A stretch of 46,695 nt of DNA from Alphaproteobacteria bacterium (lineage in GTDB: Bacteria; Pseudomonadota; Alphaproteobacteria; Caulobacterales; Parvularculaceae), in contig WGLS01000032.1 of NCBI GenBank assembly GCA_016125455.1, forward strand, positions 1 to 46,695, written 5' to 3'. Under the pieces are notes generated by a model that searched no databases, was not told the DNA's origin, and was given only the letters and a program-made list of their open reading frames with translations. The stretch's first letter is position 1; the number at the start of each line of letters is the position of its first letter. Shown piece after piece: positions 25,740 to 33,116 of this stretch. The position numbers and the translations under genes are program-made.

Positions 25740-26693
25740 ATGTCGCAACACTTTCTCCTCTCCGCCGCCTCCCGCACCTTGAAGCTCAAGGACATCTACA
25801 AGGCTGGCGAGGAAGCGGCTTACCGGAAGTTCTGCGAAATCCGCTGGGCCGAAAACGACGGCGACGCCATTTGCCCGCGCTGCGGCGGTCTGGACGCCTA
25901 CGACATTTCTACGCGCCGGAAATTCAAGTGCAAAGCCTGCCATCACCAATTTTCGGTGACGTCGGGAACCATCTTCGCGTCGCGTAAACTCGACTTTGTA
26001 GATCTTCTGGCCGCAATCGCCATCGTGGCGAACGCGTCCAAGGGCCTATCGTCGATCCAGCTAAGCCGCGATCTTGGCGTGCAGTACAAAACGGCTTTCG
26101 TTCTCGCCCACAAAATCCGCGAAGCCCTGTCGCGCGAAACGGCCGGCGTAAAGCTAGACGAGGAAGTCGAGATCGACGGCGCCTATTTCGGCGGCTCGAT
26201 CCGTCAGGCGAACGAAAAGGAAGACCGGATCGACCGTCGCCGGGCGCGGCACCAGACCGGCAAGCGCCTCGTCGTCATCGCCCTGCGTGAGCGTGACGGC
26301 CGTACGCTTACGACGGTCGCCAAGCGCGAATCCGAGGGCGTCGCGTTTGCCAAGGCTCGCCTAGAGGCCGGCACGATCATCAACGCCGATGAGGCGTCGC
26401 ATTGGGATACGCTGGACGCCTTTTTCCCGGTTGGCCGCATCAACCACTCGGAAGCCTATTCACTCAATGGCGTCTGCACCAATCAGGTTGAAAGCTACTT
26501 CTCGCGCCTTCGCCGCATGGTCGGCGGCCAGCATCACCACGTTTCGGGCAAGTATCTTCATCAGTATGCAGCCCACGCCGCTTGGCTTGAAGATCATCGT
26601 CGTGAAAGCAATGGCGCACTGGCGAACCGGATCGTCTGGAATGCCGTGGCCGCGCCGGTATCGCGCAACTGGAAGGGGTATTGGCAAAGGTGA
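25740..26693 (+). CDS. IS1595-family transposase (ISXO2-like)
   Basis: The 317-residue protein has the IS1595 plan: an N-terminal zinc ribbon with CPRC (45-48) and CKAC (64-67), an HTH-like linker (GLSSIQLSRDLGVQYKTA), and a DDE-type catalytic domain with IDGAYFGG (Asp146), INADEASHWD (Asp217) and a distal NQVESYFSRLRRM (Asn248/Glu251), followed by the family's GQHHHVSGKYLHQYAAHAAW. It appears full length, so the element may be mobile. No clear Shine-Dalgarno is visible before the ATG; a nested palindrome occupies that place. The reading frame is uninterrupted. Confidence 0.92.
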   Translation: MSQHFLLSAASRTLKLKDIYKAGEEAAYRKFCEIRWAENDGDAICPRCGGLDAYDISTRRKFKCKACHHQFSVTSGTIFASRKLDFVDLLAAIAIVANASKGLSSIQLSRDLGVQYKTAFVLAHKIREALSRETAGVKLDEEVEIDGAYFGGSIRQANEKEDRIDRRRARHQTGKRLVVIALRERDGRTLTTVAKRESEGVAFAKARLEAGTIINADEASHWDTLDAFFPVGRINHSEAYSLNGVCTNQVESYFSRLRRMVGGQHHHVSGKYLHQYAAHAAWLEDHRRESNGALANRIVWNAVAAPVSRNWKGYWQR

Positions 26694-26753
26694 TCAATAT
26701 TGATTGTTTGCCTACCTTTCGCCTAGTGTACTGGCGGGTAGGGGCAAAAAATA

Positions 26754-27737
26754 ATGAATACAGAATTAGATTCCCGCGTTCGAAAGAACTATGAGGATAT
26801 TGTTGCTCGCGTCGCCGAGCAGGCAGGCGTTGCAGATTCACTAATTAAGCTGTGTGGATTTGTAGCAACGGTCGTGTTGCCTACGGTGATCGGTTTTGTC
26901 TTCGCTTTCTGGCAAAGCTTGTTTGTTTCGTTCGATGTTTTCGTTCGCGTCGCTCTTGGAATGATAATTTTCCAGTTTGCTCTAGGCGTTATCATCACGC
27001 GAAACTTAGTCAATATCGAGCGCTTTCAAAGCGCGGCCGCGGGACTAAAGCATGCCTACGATGAAATTAAGTCAGCATATATTTACGAGGCAGAAACCGG
27101 CCAAATTCTTGGTGAGACAGTAGAATACACAGAAGACTATATGGGGGCTTTACCCATATACGAAGAGCTTATCGAAGAAGATATTGGCAATTTTAAGGAA
27201 GCGGTTTCCGAATTGATGGATTATTTCATCGAAAATCGAGAGCCATTGTTCGGAATAAAGAGAGGCGATTTGTGGAATTTTGCAGTGTACGTCTATTGCG
27301 AAGAAAAGAATTTGCTTCTTCCGATTTGGAGGAAGTGCGTGCCATCGCTTTGGAATAATGAGGTCGCCGAAACCAGAGCCATACGAGCTTTCGGCCCCTG
27401 CGACGGGCATGTCGGCGCCGCCTTCCGGCGAGGCGAACCCATCATCACTGCCAACGCGCAAGATCCGACGATTCAGGCTTTCTGTGAGCCTCCGAGGTAT
27501 TTGTGCCGGGATGACGATGTCGCAAACTACAGCTCATTCGCATCTTTTCCATTGGAATCTGGAAACTCCATTCCGAATGGGGTGTTGGTTGCCACGAACA
27601 ACCGAACAGGCACATACACGCCCAAGAATTGTCTTGCGTTTCGGCCAGCGGCGTACTTTATATCGCGACTTACTGAGAAGGTTCCGGTCGAAAAGTGGCC
27701 CAATTTGGCACTTCCTCGGACGGATAAAGTGGAGTAG
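26754..27737 (+). CDS. Passenger gene: two-TM protein with C-terminal GAF domain
   Basis: The 327-residue protein has a charged N-terminal helix, two TM helices at about 33-54 and 62-82, a linker with an acidic segment (EELIEEDIGNFKEA), and a GAF-like domain at about 160-315: GHVGAAFRRGEPIITAN, then YSSFASFPLES, then IPNGVLVATNNRTGTYT. GAF domains sense small ligands such as cyclic nucleotides. The gene is AT-rich compared with the host and lies 60 bases behind the transposase, in the same direction. It has no enzymatic output domain, so a membrane signalling or stress-effector role is conceivable but unproven. Confidence 0.7.
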   Translation: MNTELDSRVRKNYEDIVARVAEQAGVADSLIKLCGFVATVVLPTVIGFVFAFWQSLFVSFDVFVRVALGMIIFQFALGVIITRNLVNIERFQSAAAGLKHAYDEIKSAYIYEAETGQILGETVEYTEDYMGALPIYEELIEEDIGNFKEAVSELMDYFIENREPLFGIKRGDLWNFAVYVYCEEKNLLLPIWRKCVPSLWNNEVAETRAIRAFGPCDGHVGAAFRRGEPIITANAQDPTIQAFCEPPRYLCRDDDVANYSSFASFPLESGNSIPNGVLVATNNRTGTYTPKNCLAFRPAAYFISRLTEKVPVEKWPNLALPRTDKVE

Positions 27738-27745
27738 ATTCAATC

Positions 27746-27773
27746 TTGTCTGAGCGATTCGTGAACCTATATA
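27746..27773 (+). promoter_or_regulatory. Predicted promoter for the 73-residue passenger gene
   Basis: TTGTCT (27746-27751) and TATATA (27768-27773) are separated by 16 bases. The start codon GTG at 27790 follows 16 bases after the -10 box, with AGGGGGAGAGG as Shine-Dalgarno, so the transcript would have a very short or no leader beyond it. Confidence 0.45.
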
Positions 27774-27789
27774 TAAGGGGGAGAGGCTT

Positions 27790-28011
27790 GTGACAAAGGA
27801 AGTGAAACCTGTGAGCAAAGACGTTCGCATCAGACCTTGGACCGTTGATGGTGCCGCAGCGGCATACGAGACCTCGGTTAAGGTCGCCACCAAGAAGCTT
27901 GCCCGCGAGACCTCAAGTTCGACGGTAGAGAGGGCAAAAAACGCCCGCGACATCGCGAAGGCTGGGCGCGCGCTGGCGCGTGAGTACTTCGGTGGCAAGA
28001 TAGCCTCGTAA
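27790..28011 (+). CDS. Passenger gene: 73-residue basic protein
   Basis: A GTG start with AGGGGGAG upstream opens a small basic protein rich in Lys, Arg and Ala (KVATKKLARETSSS, AKNARDIAKAGRALAREYF), predicted mostly helical. No signal peptide or membrane segment is present. I do not recognise the family; a nucleic-acid- or membrane-associated role would fit the charge but is a guess. A clean hairpin terminator follows. Confidence 0.6.
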   Translation: MTKEVKPVSKDVRIRPWTVDGAAAAYETSVKVATKKLARETSSSTVERAKNARDIAKAGRALAREYFGGKIAS

Positions 28012-28036
28012 ATACTCGCACATATCACTCACCAGA

Positions 28037-28064
28037 CGGGCCCTCAGGGGCCCGGTTGTATTTT
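28037..28064 (+). terminator. Intrinsic terminator after the 73-residue gene
   Basis: CGGGCCC (28037-28043) pairs perfectly with GGGCCCG (28048-28054) around TCAG, followed by GTTGTATTTT. This would end rightward transcription inside the element before it reaches nadB. Confidence 0.75.
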
Positions 28065-28111
28065 CAGCCGCCTATTCACCTGACACCACACATGCCAGCG
28101 CTGGCAGGGCG

Positions 28112-28486
28112 CTACTGGCGGGCCGCAAGCCGATTGCGGGTTTGCCTAACCCTTTGAACCATCTCGGCTTCCAGCTTGCGCTGGTAGCCGGTTATCCCGA
28201 TCCGCTCGATTACAATGAGCGCAACTGTCCGGTTAGACGCATCGTCGCCAATCTCGCGAAGAATCGAACAGACGAGCGCCTTGAGTTCGTTTCGCCGGAA
28301 AAGCCTTCGGTTCGGCCTACAGGGCGGCGGGACGTCCTCGCTGTAGGCCCCGAGCAATCTGAGGTCGTCGTCTAGCCGCTTGAGACGGCGGCGCAAGGCT
28401 ATCTGGCGCTGTTCAAGGTGCCGAATATCGGCGGCTAGGTCGGCGCGTAACCGTAGAAGTGAAGATGTAGCGTCATCGTGTACCAT
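28112..28486 (-). CDS. Passenger gene: charged, largely helical hypothetical protein
   Basis: The 124-residue protein consists of an N-terminal coiled-coil-like region (LLRLRADLAADIRHLEQRQIA and following Arg/Leu heptads), a short proline/arginine linker, and a second helical part (ELKALVCSILREIGDD, TVALIVIERIGITG). I know no named family, although similar Arg-rich coiled proteins appear near mobile elements in alphaproteobacteria. It reads leftward, with its start about 45 bases inside the right terminal repeat. A nucleic-acid-binding role is possible but not shown. Confidence 0.6.
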   Translation of the reverse strand: MVHDDATSSLLRLRADLAADIRHLEQRQIALRRRLKRLDDDLRLLGAYSEDVPPPCRPNRRLFRRNELKALVCSILREIGDDASNRTVALIVIERIGITGYQRKLEAEMVQRVRQTRNRLAARQ

Positions 28487-28530
28487 CCGCGCATATTAGC
28501 ATTTCAAACGATGGCGTCTGCTGTTATCCT

Positions 28531-28554
28531 TGGTGCGCTTGCTACATAACGCCG
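28531..28554 (-). repeat. Right terminal inverted repeat of the nadA-nadB insertion element
   Basis: Its reverse complement starts CGGCGTTATGTAGCAAGCGC and aligns with 24489-24512 at 20 of 24 positions. The core TTATGTAG and the terminal GCACCA are identical in both ends. Confidence 0.75.
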
Positions 28555-28607
28555 AAAACTTATCGAACAGGTTTTTGGCCCCTCCATACTCGCCCGCGTG
28601 ACCGGAG

Positions 28608-30293
28608 GTGAACGCCGCCAATGTCGCAGCGGGCCGGTCCGAATGCAGCGATGACCGATCGCGCGGCGAAGATCGGCCAGGGAGACGCGACATCGCAACG
28701 GAGATACTAATCGTAGGCGCTGGCGTCGCAGGGCTTTACACGGCCCTGGAGCTTGGACCCCGGCCCGTTACGGTGCTGACCGCCCGGGCGCTTGGCCATG
28801 GCGGGTCGAGCCCATGGGCGCAAGGCGGCATTGCGGCGGCCGTCGCGCCGGACGACAGCATCGAGCTGCATGTCGCCGACACGATCGCCGCCGGCGCAGG
28901 GCTCGTAGAACCGGCGGCGGCGCGCGTCCTCTGCGAGGAAGGCCCGGCCCGGATTGCAGACCTCGTCGGCTATGGCGCGCCCTTCGATCGCGAGCCCGAC
29001 GGCGCGCTGAAGGTCGGCCGCGAAGCCGCCCATTCCCGAGACCGCGTCGTCCATGCCAGCGGCGACCAGGCGGGAGCGGCGATCATGGACGCCCTCATCG
29101 CCGCGGCGCGCGCTGCGCCCCACATTACTATTCTTGAGCGGATGGTCGTCGAGGACATCCTTCTGGACGAGTGCGGCCGCGCCGCCGGCGCCCTTGTCTA
29201 TGACGTCGCCCTCGGGGCCCGCGCCTCGGTTTTCGCCGCCGCCACGGTGCTCGCAACAGGCGGGCTCGGCGGACTCTATGCCGTGACGACGAACCCAGTC
29301 CAGGCGCAGGGCCATGGCCTCGCCTTTGCAGCGCGCGCCGGCGCGGTCATTCGCGATCCTGAATTCGTCCAATTCCACCCGACCGCGCTCGACGTGGGCG
29401 TAGACCCTGCCCCCCTGGCCACCGAAGCCCTGCGCGGCGACGGCGCAACCCTCGTCAATGCGGACGGTCGCCGGTTCATGGCCGACTATCATCCCTCGCT
29501 GGAACTCGCGCCCCGGGACGTGGTGGCCCGCGCCGTTGAAGCGGAACGCGCCGCCGGACGCGGCGCCTACCTCGACGCCAGGTCGGCCATCGGCGCCGCC
29601 TTCCCGTCGCGATTTCCCACGGTGTTCGAGACGGCTGCAAGAGCTGGCCTGGATCCGCGGACCGCGCCATTGCCCGTTGCGCCGGCATGCCACTACCACA
29701 TGGGCGGCGTGAAGACAGACCTCGACGGGCGCACCACCGTCGACGGCCTTTACGCGGTCGGCGAGGTCGCCTCGACCGGCGTTCACGGCGCAAACCGGCT
29801 CGCGTCAAACTCCCTGCTGGAAGCGATCGTCTTCGGCGCGCGCATTGCGCGCGACCTGAAGGGCGCCAACCTCCCAACGCCTGGCCAACCGACCGCCCCT
29901 GAAGATCGCCTCTCCCTGCCCGCCAAACCGGCAGACAGCAGGGCCATGGCCGGCATCCGGGCCGCCATGTCTGCCGGGGCGGCGCTGATCAGGTCCGCAC
30001 CCGGTCTGGCGACCGCGCGGCAGTCTATCGACGCCATTCTCGCGACCGCTATGCCGACAAGCGGCCTTCTGTCTGTCGTGACGGCAATCGACCTCATCCT
30101 CGCCGGCGCCATCGCCCGGGAAGAAAGCCGGGGCGGACACTTTCGCTCGGATTTCCCTTCGCCGGCAGTGACGCCTTTCCACTCGGAAGTCAGTCTCGGT
30201 CCTGACGGCCACGCAGCCGTCCGGCCGAAGCTGCTTGGCCCGCCCACGCCTGACCCTACGACGGGCGTTTCAGCCGGAGGCGCTGCCGCATGA
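28608..30293 (+). CDS. nadB: L-aspartate oxidase NadB
   Basis: NadB oxidises L-aspartate to iminoaspartate with FAD, the substrate of NadA. It shows the Rossmann FAD motif IVGAGVAGLYTAL (about 35-47), GGSSPWAQGGIAAA, the active-site stretch FHPTALD, and CHYHMGGVKTD, ANRLASNSLLEA at the flavin end. The only canonical start with the frame open is GTG 28608, giving 561 residues with an odd, non-conserved 28-residue leader; conserved sequence begins at codon 29 (an ATC), which has AGGGAG seven bases upstream. nadC starts inside this gene's stop codon. The element ends about 54 bases before the GTG. Confidence 0.92.
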   Translation: MNAANVAAGRSECSDDRSRGEDRPGRRDIATEILIVGAGVAGLYTALELGPRPVTVLTARALGHGGSSPWAQGGIAAAVAPDDSIELHVADTIAAGAGLVEPAAARVLCEEGPARIADLVGYGAPFDREPDGALKVGREAAHSRDRVVHASGDQAGAAIMDALIAAARAAPHITILERMVVEDILLDECGRAAGALVYDVALGARASVFAAATVLATGGLGGLYAVTTNPVQAQGHGLAFAARAGAVIRDPEFVQFHPTALDVGVDPAPLATEALRGDGATLVNADGRRFMADYHPSLELAPRDVVARAVEAERAAGRGAYLDARSAIGAAFPSRFPTVFETAARAGLDPRTAPLPVAPACHYHMGGVKTDLDGRTTVDGLYAVGEVASTGVHGANRLASNSLLEAIVFGARIARDLKGANLPTPGQPTAPEDRLSLPAKPADSRAMAGIRAAMSAGAALIRSAPGLATARQSIDAILATAMPTSGLLSVVTAIDLILAGAIAREESRGGHFRSDFPSPAVTPFHSEVSLGPDGHAAVRPKLLGPPTPDPTTGVSAGGAAA

Positions 30294-31147
30294 CGCAACT
30301 CCCGCCCCCCAAGGCCCTGATCGACGACGCTGTCGCGCGCGCCCTTGCCGAAGACCTGGGGCTCGCCGGCGACATCACCTCCGCGGCGTGCATTCCCGCG
30401 TCGGCGCATTCAAGGGCGGTCATCGCGGCCCGGCGCGGCGGCGTCGTGTGCGGGGTCGACTTCGCCGTCGCCGCTTTTGCTCAGCTCGATCCCCGCATCG
30501 ATGTCGCCATCCGCGCGCCTGACGGCGCCGCCGTGGCGAGTGGCGCCCTGGTTCTCGAGATTGAGGGGCCAACCCGCGGAATCCTTGGCGGCGAAAGGGT
30601 CGCGCTCAACTTCCTTTGCCACTTGTCGGGCATCGCAACGGCGACCGCCGCCCTCGTCGCGGCAGCGGCGGGCACAGGCGCCCGCATCGCCTGCACCCGA
30701 AAGACCACGCCCGGACTTCGCGCCTTCGAAAAGCACGCCGTCGCCTGCGGCGGCGGATCAAGCCACCGCTTCGGCCTTTTTGACGCCGTCATGGTCAAGG
30801 ACAATCACATCGCTGCTTGCGGCGGCGACGTCGCGGCGGCGGTCCGGCAGGCCCGGGCCGCGATCGGGCATCTCATCAAGGTCGAAGTCGAGATCGACCG
30901 CCTCGACCAGCTCGACCCCGCGATCGCCGCCGGCGCCGACGTGATCCTTCTCGACAACATGTCCGTCGCCGATCTGGCGGCCGCCGTAAAGCAAACCGGC
31001 GGCAGGGCCATTCTCGAAGCCTCCGGCAATGTCACGGTCGATTCGGTCGCCGCCATCGCGAGAACCGGGGTCGACGTCATCTCGTCGGGCTGGATTACCC
31101 ATTCGGCCCCGATCCTCGATCTCGGCCTGGATTTCGTCCATGGGTGA
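30290..31147 (+). CDS. nadC: Nicotinate-nucleotide diphosphorylase (quinolinate phosphoribosyltransferase) NadC
   Basis: NadC transfers phosphoribose from PRPP to quinolinate with decarboxylation, giving nicotinate mononucleotide. The 285-residue length fits. Diagnostic blocks are ALAEDLGLAGDITS, GERVALNFLCHLSGIAT, CTRKTTPGLR with the substrate-binding Arg/Thr, FEKHAVACGGG, HRFGLFDAVMVKDNHI, and the barrel end VEIDRLDQLDPAIAAGADVILLDN plus GVDVISSGWITHS. The ATG overlaps the nadB stop (ATGA), so the two are translationally coupled. A strong hairpin follows 20 bases after the stop. Confidence 0.95.
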   Translation: MTQLPPPKALIDDAVARALAEDLGLAGDITSAACIPASAHSRAVIAARRGGVVCGVDFAVAAFAQLDPRIDVAIRAPDGAAVASGALVLEIEGPTRGILGGERVALNFLCHLSGIATATAALVAAAAGTGARIACTRKTTPGLRAFEKHAVACGGGSSHRFGLFDAVMVKDNHIAACGGDVAAAVRQARAAIGHLIKVEVEIDRLDQLDPAIAAGADVILLDNMSVADLAAAVKQTGGRAILEASGNVTVDSVAAIARTGVDVISSGWITHSAPILDLGLDFVHG

Positions 31148-31162
31148 CGCATTCGAATTCAA

Positions 31163-31191
31163 GAAAAAGCCGCCCACGGATCGTGGGCGGC
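31163..31191 (-). terminator. Intrinsic terminator between nadC and the CTERM gene
   Basis: GCCGCCCAC (31169-31177) pairs perfectly with GTGGGCGGC (31183-31191). On the minus strand the stem is followed by five U (AAAAA at 31164-31168), a canonical terminator for the CTERM gene. The same hairpin may also stop nadC transcription from the other side. Confidence 0.85.
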
Positions 31192-31223
31192 CCGGCGCTT
31201 TACCTGTACTGGACTCGGGCGGC

Positions 31224-31892
31224 TCAGGCCGCCTTGCGCCGCGCGGCAAAGCCGAACACGCCTGCGCCAAGCGCAAACAGGCCAAGCGCGCCTGGCAAGG
31301 GAACGACGCCATTCGCGACTTCCGGCGCCGTCGCGGCGGACGCGAATTGGAAATCGGCCGGCACCTGAACATCGAACTGCGTATCCAGCAGCGCGATGAG
31401 CCCGGCGCTGAGGAACAGGGGCAGTTGCGGGTTGGCGAGATTGCCAAGTTGCGTCAGGTCGAAGGTCGCAAGATCGAAGTCGAAGATCGCCGTATTTGTC
31501 GCAATCGAAACAGGCGCGACTGCATCCGTGATGTCCGAATCGAACGTCACGTCGGCGAAGACCTGCTGCGCGACCGTATCGATCAGCAGATTGCTGGCGA
31601 CCGCCTGCTGGTCGTTGCGCGTAAGCGAGACCCCGGCCCCGGCGTGCTCGATCGTTCCCGCAAGCGTCGTGAGATCGAGAACCCCGCCGGTAATGTCGAA
31701 CAGAACGACGCCCGGCGCGCCGGGCGATCCGTTGATAGGCGCAAAGGCGATGCCGAAACCCGCCAGCGCGTTCGACGCCTGGCTGGTCAGGCTGACAGCG
31801 GTCGAGCCGCCGACGATAGGCTGCGGCGCGGCGTGCGCGGCCCCCAAGGCGACGGCTGCAAAAGACAGGGCGGCGACTACAAGATTTTTCAT
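31224..31892 (-). CDS. Secreted VPLPG-CTERM (PEP-CTERM-like) surface protein
   Basis: The 222-residue precursor has an N-terminal signal peptide (cleavage near AHA) and a C-terminal sorting tail: VPLPGALGLFALGAGVF (starting at about 197) then ARRKAA, that is a short proline motif, hydrophobic helix and basic end. This is the tripartite pattern processed by exosortase in PEP-CTERM/VPLPA-CTERM systems. The mature part is Ala/Asp/Thr-rich with beta-propensity and no recognised domain. An exosortase gene is not in the window. It converges with nadC and shares the hairpin terminator. Confidence 0.82.
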   Translation of the reverse strand: MKNLVVAALSFAAVALGAAHAAPQPIVGGSTAVSLTSQASNALAGFGIAFAPINGSPGAPGVVLFDITGGVLDLTTLAGTIEHAGAGVSLTRNDQQAVASNLLIDTVAQQVFADVTFDSDITDAVAPVSIATNTAIFDFDLATFDLTQLGNLANPQLPLFLSAGLIALLDTQFDVQVPADFQFASAATAPEVANGVVPLPGALGLFALGAGVFGFAARRKAA

Positions 31893-32029
31893 GGAAACTC
31901 CCGCAATAACGAAGCGTTAACCGGTGATTAACGCACGTGGTACGGGCGCGGCTAGGGGTCGGTTCCCCATTGTGGAATGAAATTTCGGTGACATCCGGCG
32001 CGGCCGACGAAACCGTCGGCGCGCGGCGA

Positions 32030-32803
32030 CTACATCGCGACGGGCGCGGCCGAACGAAGCGCCTTGCTCGGGAACCGGTAGAACTTGTGCGTCCCGATAA
32101 CCGCCGTGGGCGTCAATTTTTCCGCCCAGTAGGGATCGACATAGTTGGCGTGATAGTGGGTGGCGTTACGCGTCACCGGCAGGCGCATGCCCGACAAAAC
32201 CGCCGTCGCGATAAGTTCGCTTTCGCGCCACAACCGGTCATTGAGCGGCCGGTCCATCGACCCGTCACAGGTGAACGAAAACTGACATCCGGTCGTGCGC
32301 TCCGATCCCTGATAGACAACGCCGCAAATAGAGTTCGGATAGAGGCTGTTTTCGACCCGGTTCAGTACGACGTCAGCGACCGCCATGCGGCCGATCCGGC
32401 TCTCGCTGCGCGCCTCATAGTAAATCGCCTGTGCGAGGCACTTGAGTTCCTTCGCGTCGGCGCGAACCTTGGACGCCTGCGAGACGTTCCAGCCGCTGAG
32501 GTCGTCGAAACGGGGCTCAGCCGCGAGCAGGCTCGACAACTGCTTCGCCGGCTTGAGCCGCGGGGCGCTCAGCGCCTCTCGTTCACGGGCGGTCTGAAGT
32601 GCGAGATGTTCAGCGAGAGCTGCAACGACGGCGGCCTCATCAGCCATCTGACGTTCGACGGCCTTGGCGGCCTGGACGTTTTTCGACGACGCCGCGGCGC
32701 TGAACGCCGTCAGAAACAGGCACAGGGCAATCCCGGTGGCCGCGACAAGGCTGCGGAGCGACCAGTTGATGTCAGGAACGGACTGGTACTCTTTGACGGT
32801 CAT
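32030..32803 (-). CDS. SleB-like cell wall hydrolase
   Basis: The 257-residue protein has a signal anchor (about 15-37, LVAATGIALCLFLTAFSAAA) and a C-terminal Hydrolase_2/SleB domain: LAQAIYYEARSESRIGRMAVA with a conserved Glu in YYEAR, DVVLNRVENSLYPNSICGVVYQG, CQFSFTCDG and THYHANYVDPYW. Family members cleave peptidoglycan glycan strands (lytic transglycosylase-like activity). It should act in the periplasm in growth or division. The ATG at 32803 is favoured over upstream in-frame starts because GGAAG precedes it and the sequence upstream is not hydrophobic. It stands alone on its strand. Confidence 0.85.
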   Translation of the reverse strand: MTVKEYQSVPDINWSLRSLVAATGIALCLFLTAFSAAASSKNVQAAKAVERQMADEAAVVAALAEHLALQTAREREALSAPRLKPAKQLSSLLAAEPRFDDLSGWNVSQASKVRADAKELKCLAQAIYYEARSESRIGRMAVADVVLNRVENSLYPNSICGVVYQGSERTTGCQFSFTCDGSMDRPLNDRLWRESELIATAVLSGMRLPVTRNATHYHANYVDPYWAEKLTPTAVIGTHKFYRFPSKALRSAAPVAM

Positions 32804-33116
32804 CTGCTTCCATCGTCTTGCGCCGCCATCACTCGTGCATGGCGGATTGGGGCGATCCCTGCTTCGCGACGCCGGCCGGCTCACTCCGCGCACCCCGATA
32901 CACTCGATGCGCCGCAGCACGGACGGCTAGTACCTAGTGTCAGGATGATCCCGCGACAATCTTACCTTATCGTAAGGTATTGTGGTAAGCGGCCTTTCAC
33001 CATACCGACCCGCAATTGCCGGCCGACGCGCCGGTTAGCCAGCGGGCGCGCGACAGGTCAAGCGAAATCAACCCCGTTTCGGCATCGCAATCTGGTGAGC
33101 GGCGCTAAGCGCCTGT
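32804..33116. other. Gene-free stretch upstream of the cell wall hydrolase
   Basis: This 313-base stretch holds the hydrolase promoter region and the 3' flank of ppdK. A near-perfect palindrome lies at 32963-32979 (listed separately). GGCGCT-A-AGCGCC (about 33095-33107) could form a short hairpin just beyond ppdK but lacks a U-run. No RNA gene or coding frame was recognised. Confidence 0.45.
32963..32979. promoter_or_regulatory. Perfect palindrome TACCTTATCGTAAGGTA, possible operator
   Basis: Seven-base arms TACCTTA and TAAGGTA flank TCG. It lies about 160 bases upstream of the hydrolase start, with a related half-like sequence (TGTGGTAAG) just to its right. AT-rich for this region; a regulator binding site is possible, but the regulator is unknown. 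Confidence 0.45.

Larger units (their letters stand above)
24490..28553. mobile_element. IS1595-family transposon with five passenger genes, inserted between nadA and nadB
   Basis: The element is bounded by the imperfect terminal inverted repeats described separately. The 8 bases outside the left end (AAAAACTC, 24482-24489) and right end (GAAAACTT, 28554-28561) agree at 6 of 8 positions, a plausible aged target duplication; IS1595 elements make 8-bp duplications. Inside are the IS1595 transposase and five other genes. IS1595-family members with passenger genes are known, although most are 1-2 kb. Content of several genes is AT-richer than the host. The element lies in the non-coding gap of the nad cluster, leaving all nad genes intact. 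Confidence 0.7.
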
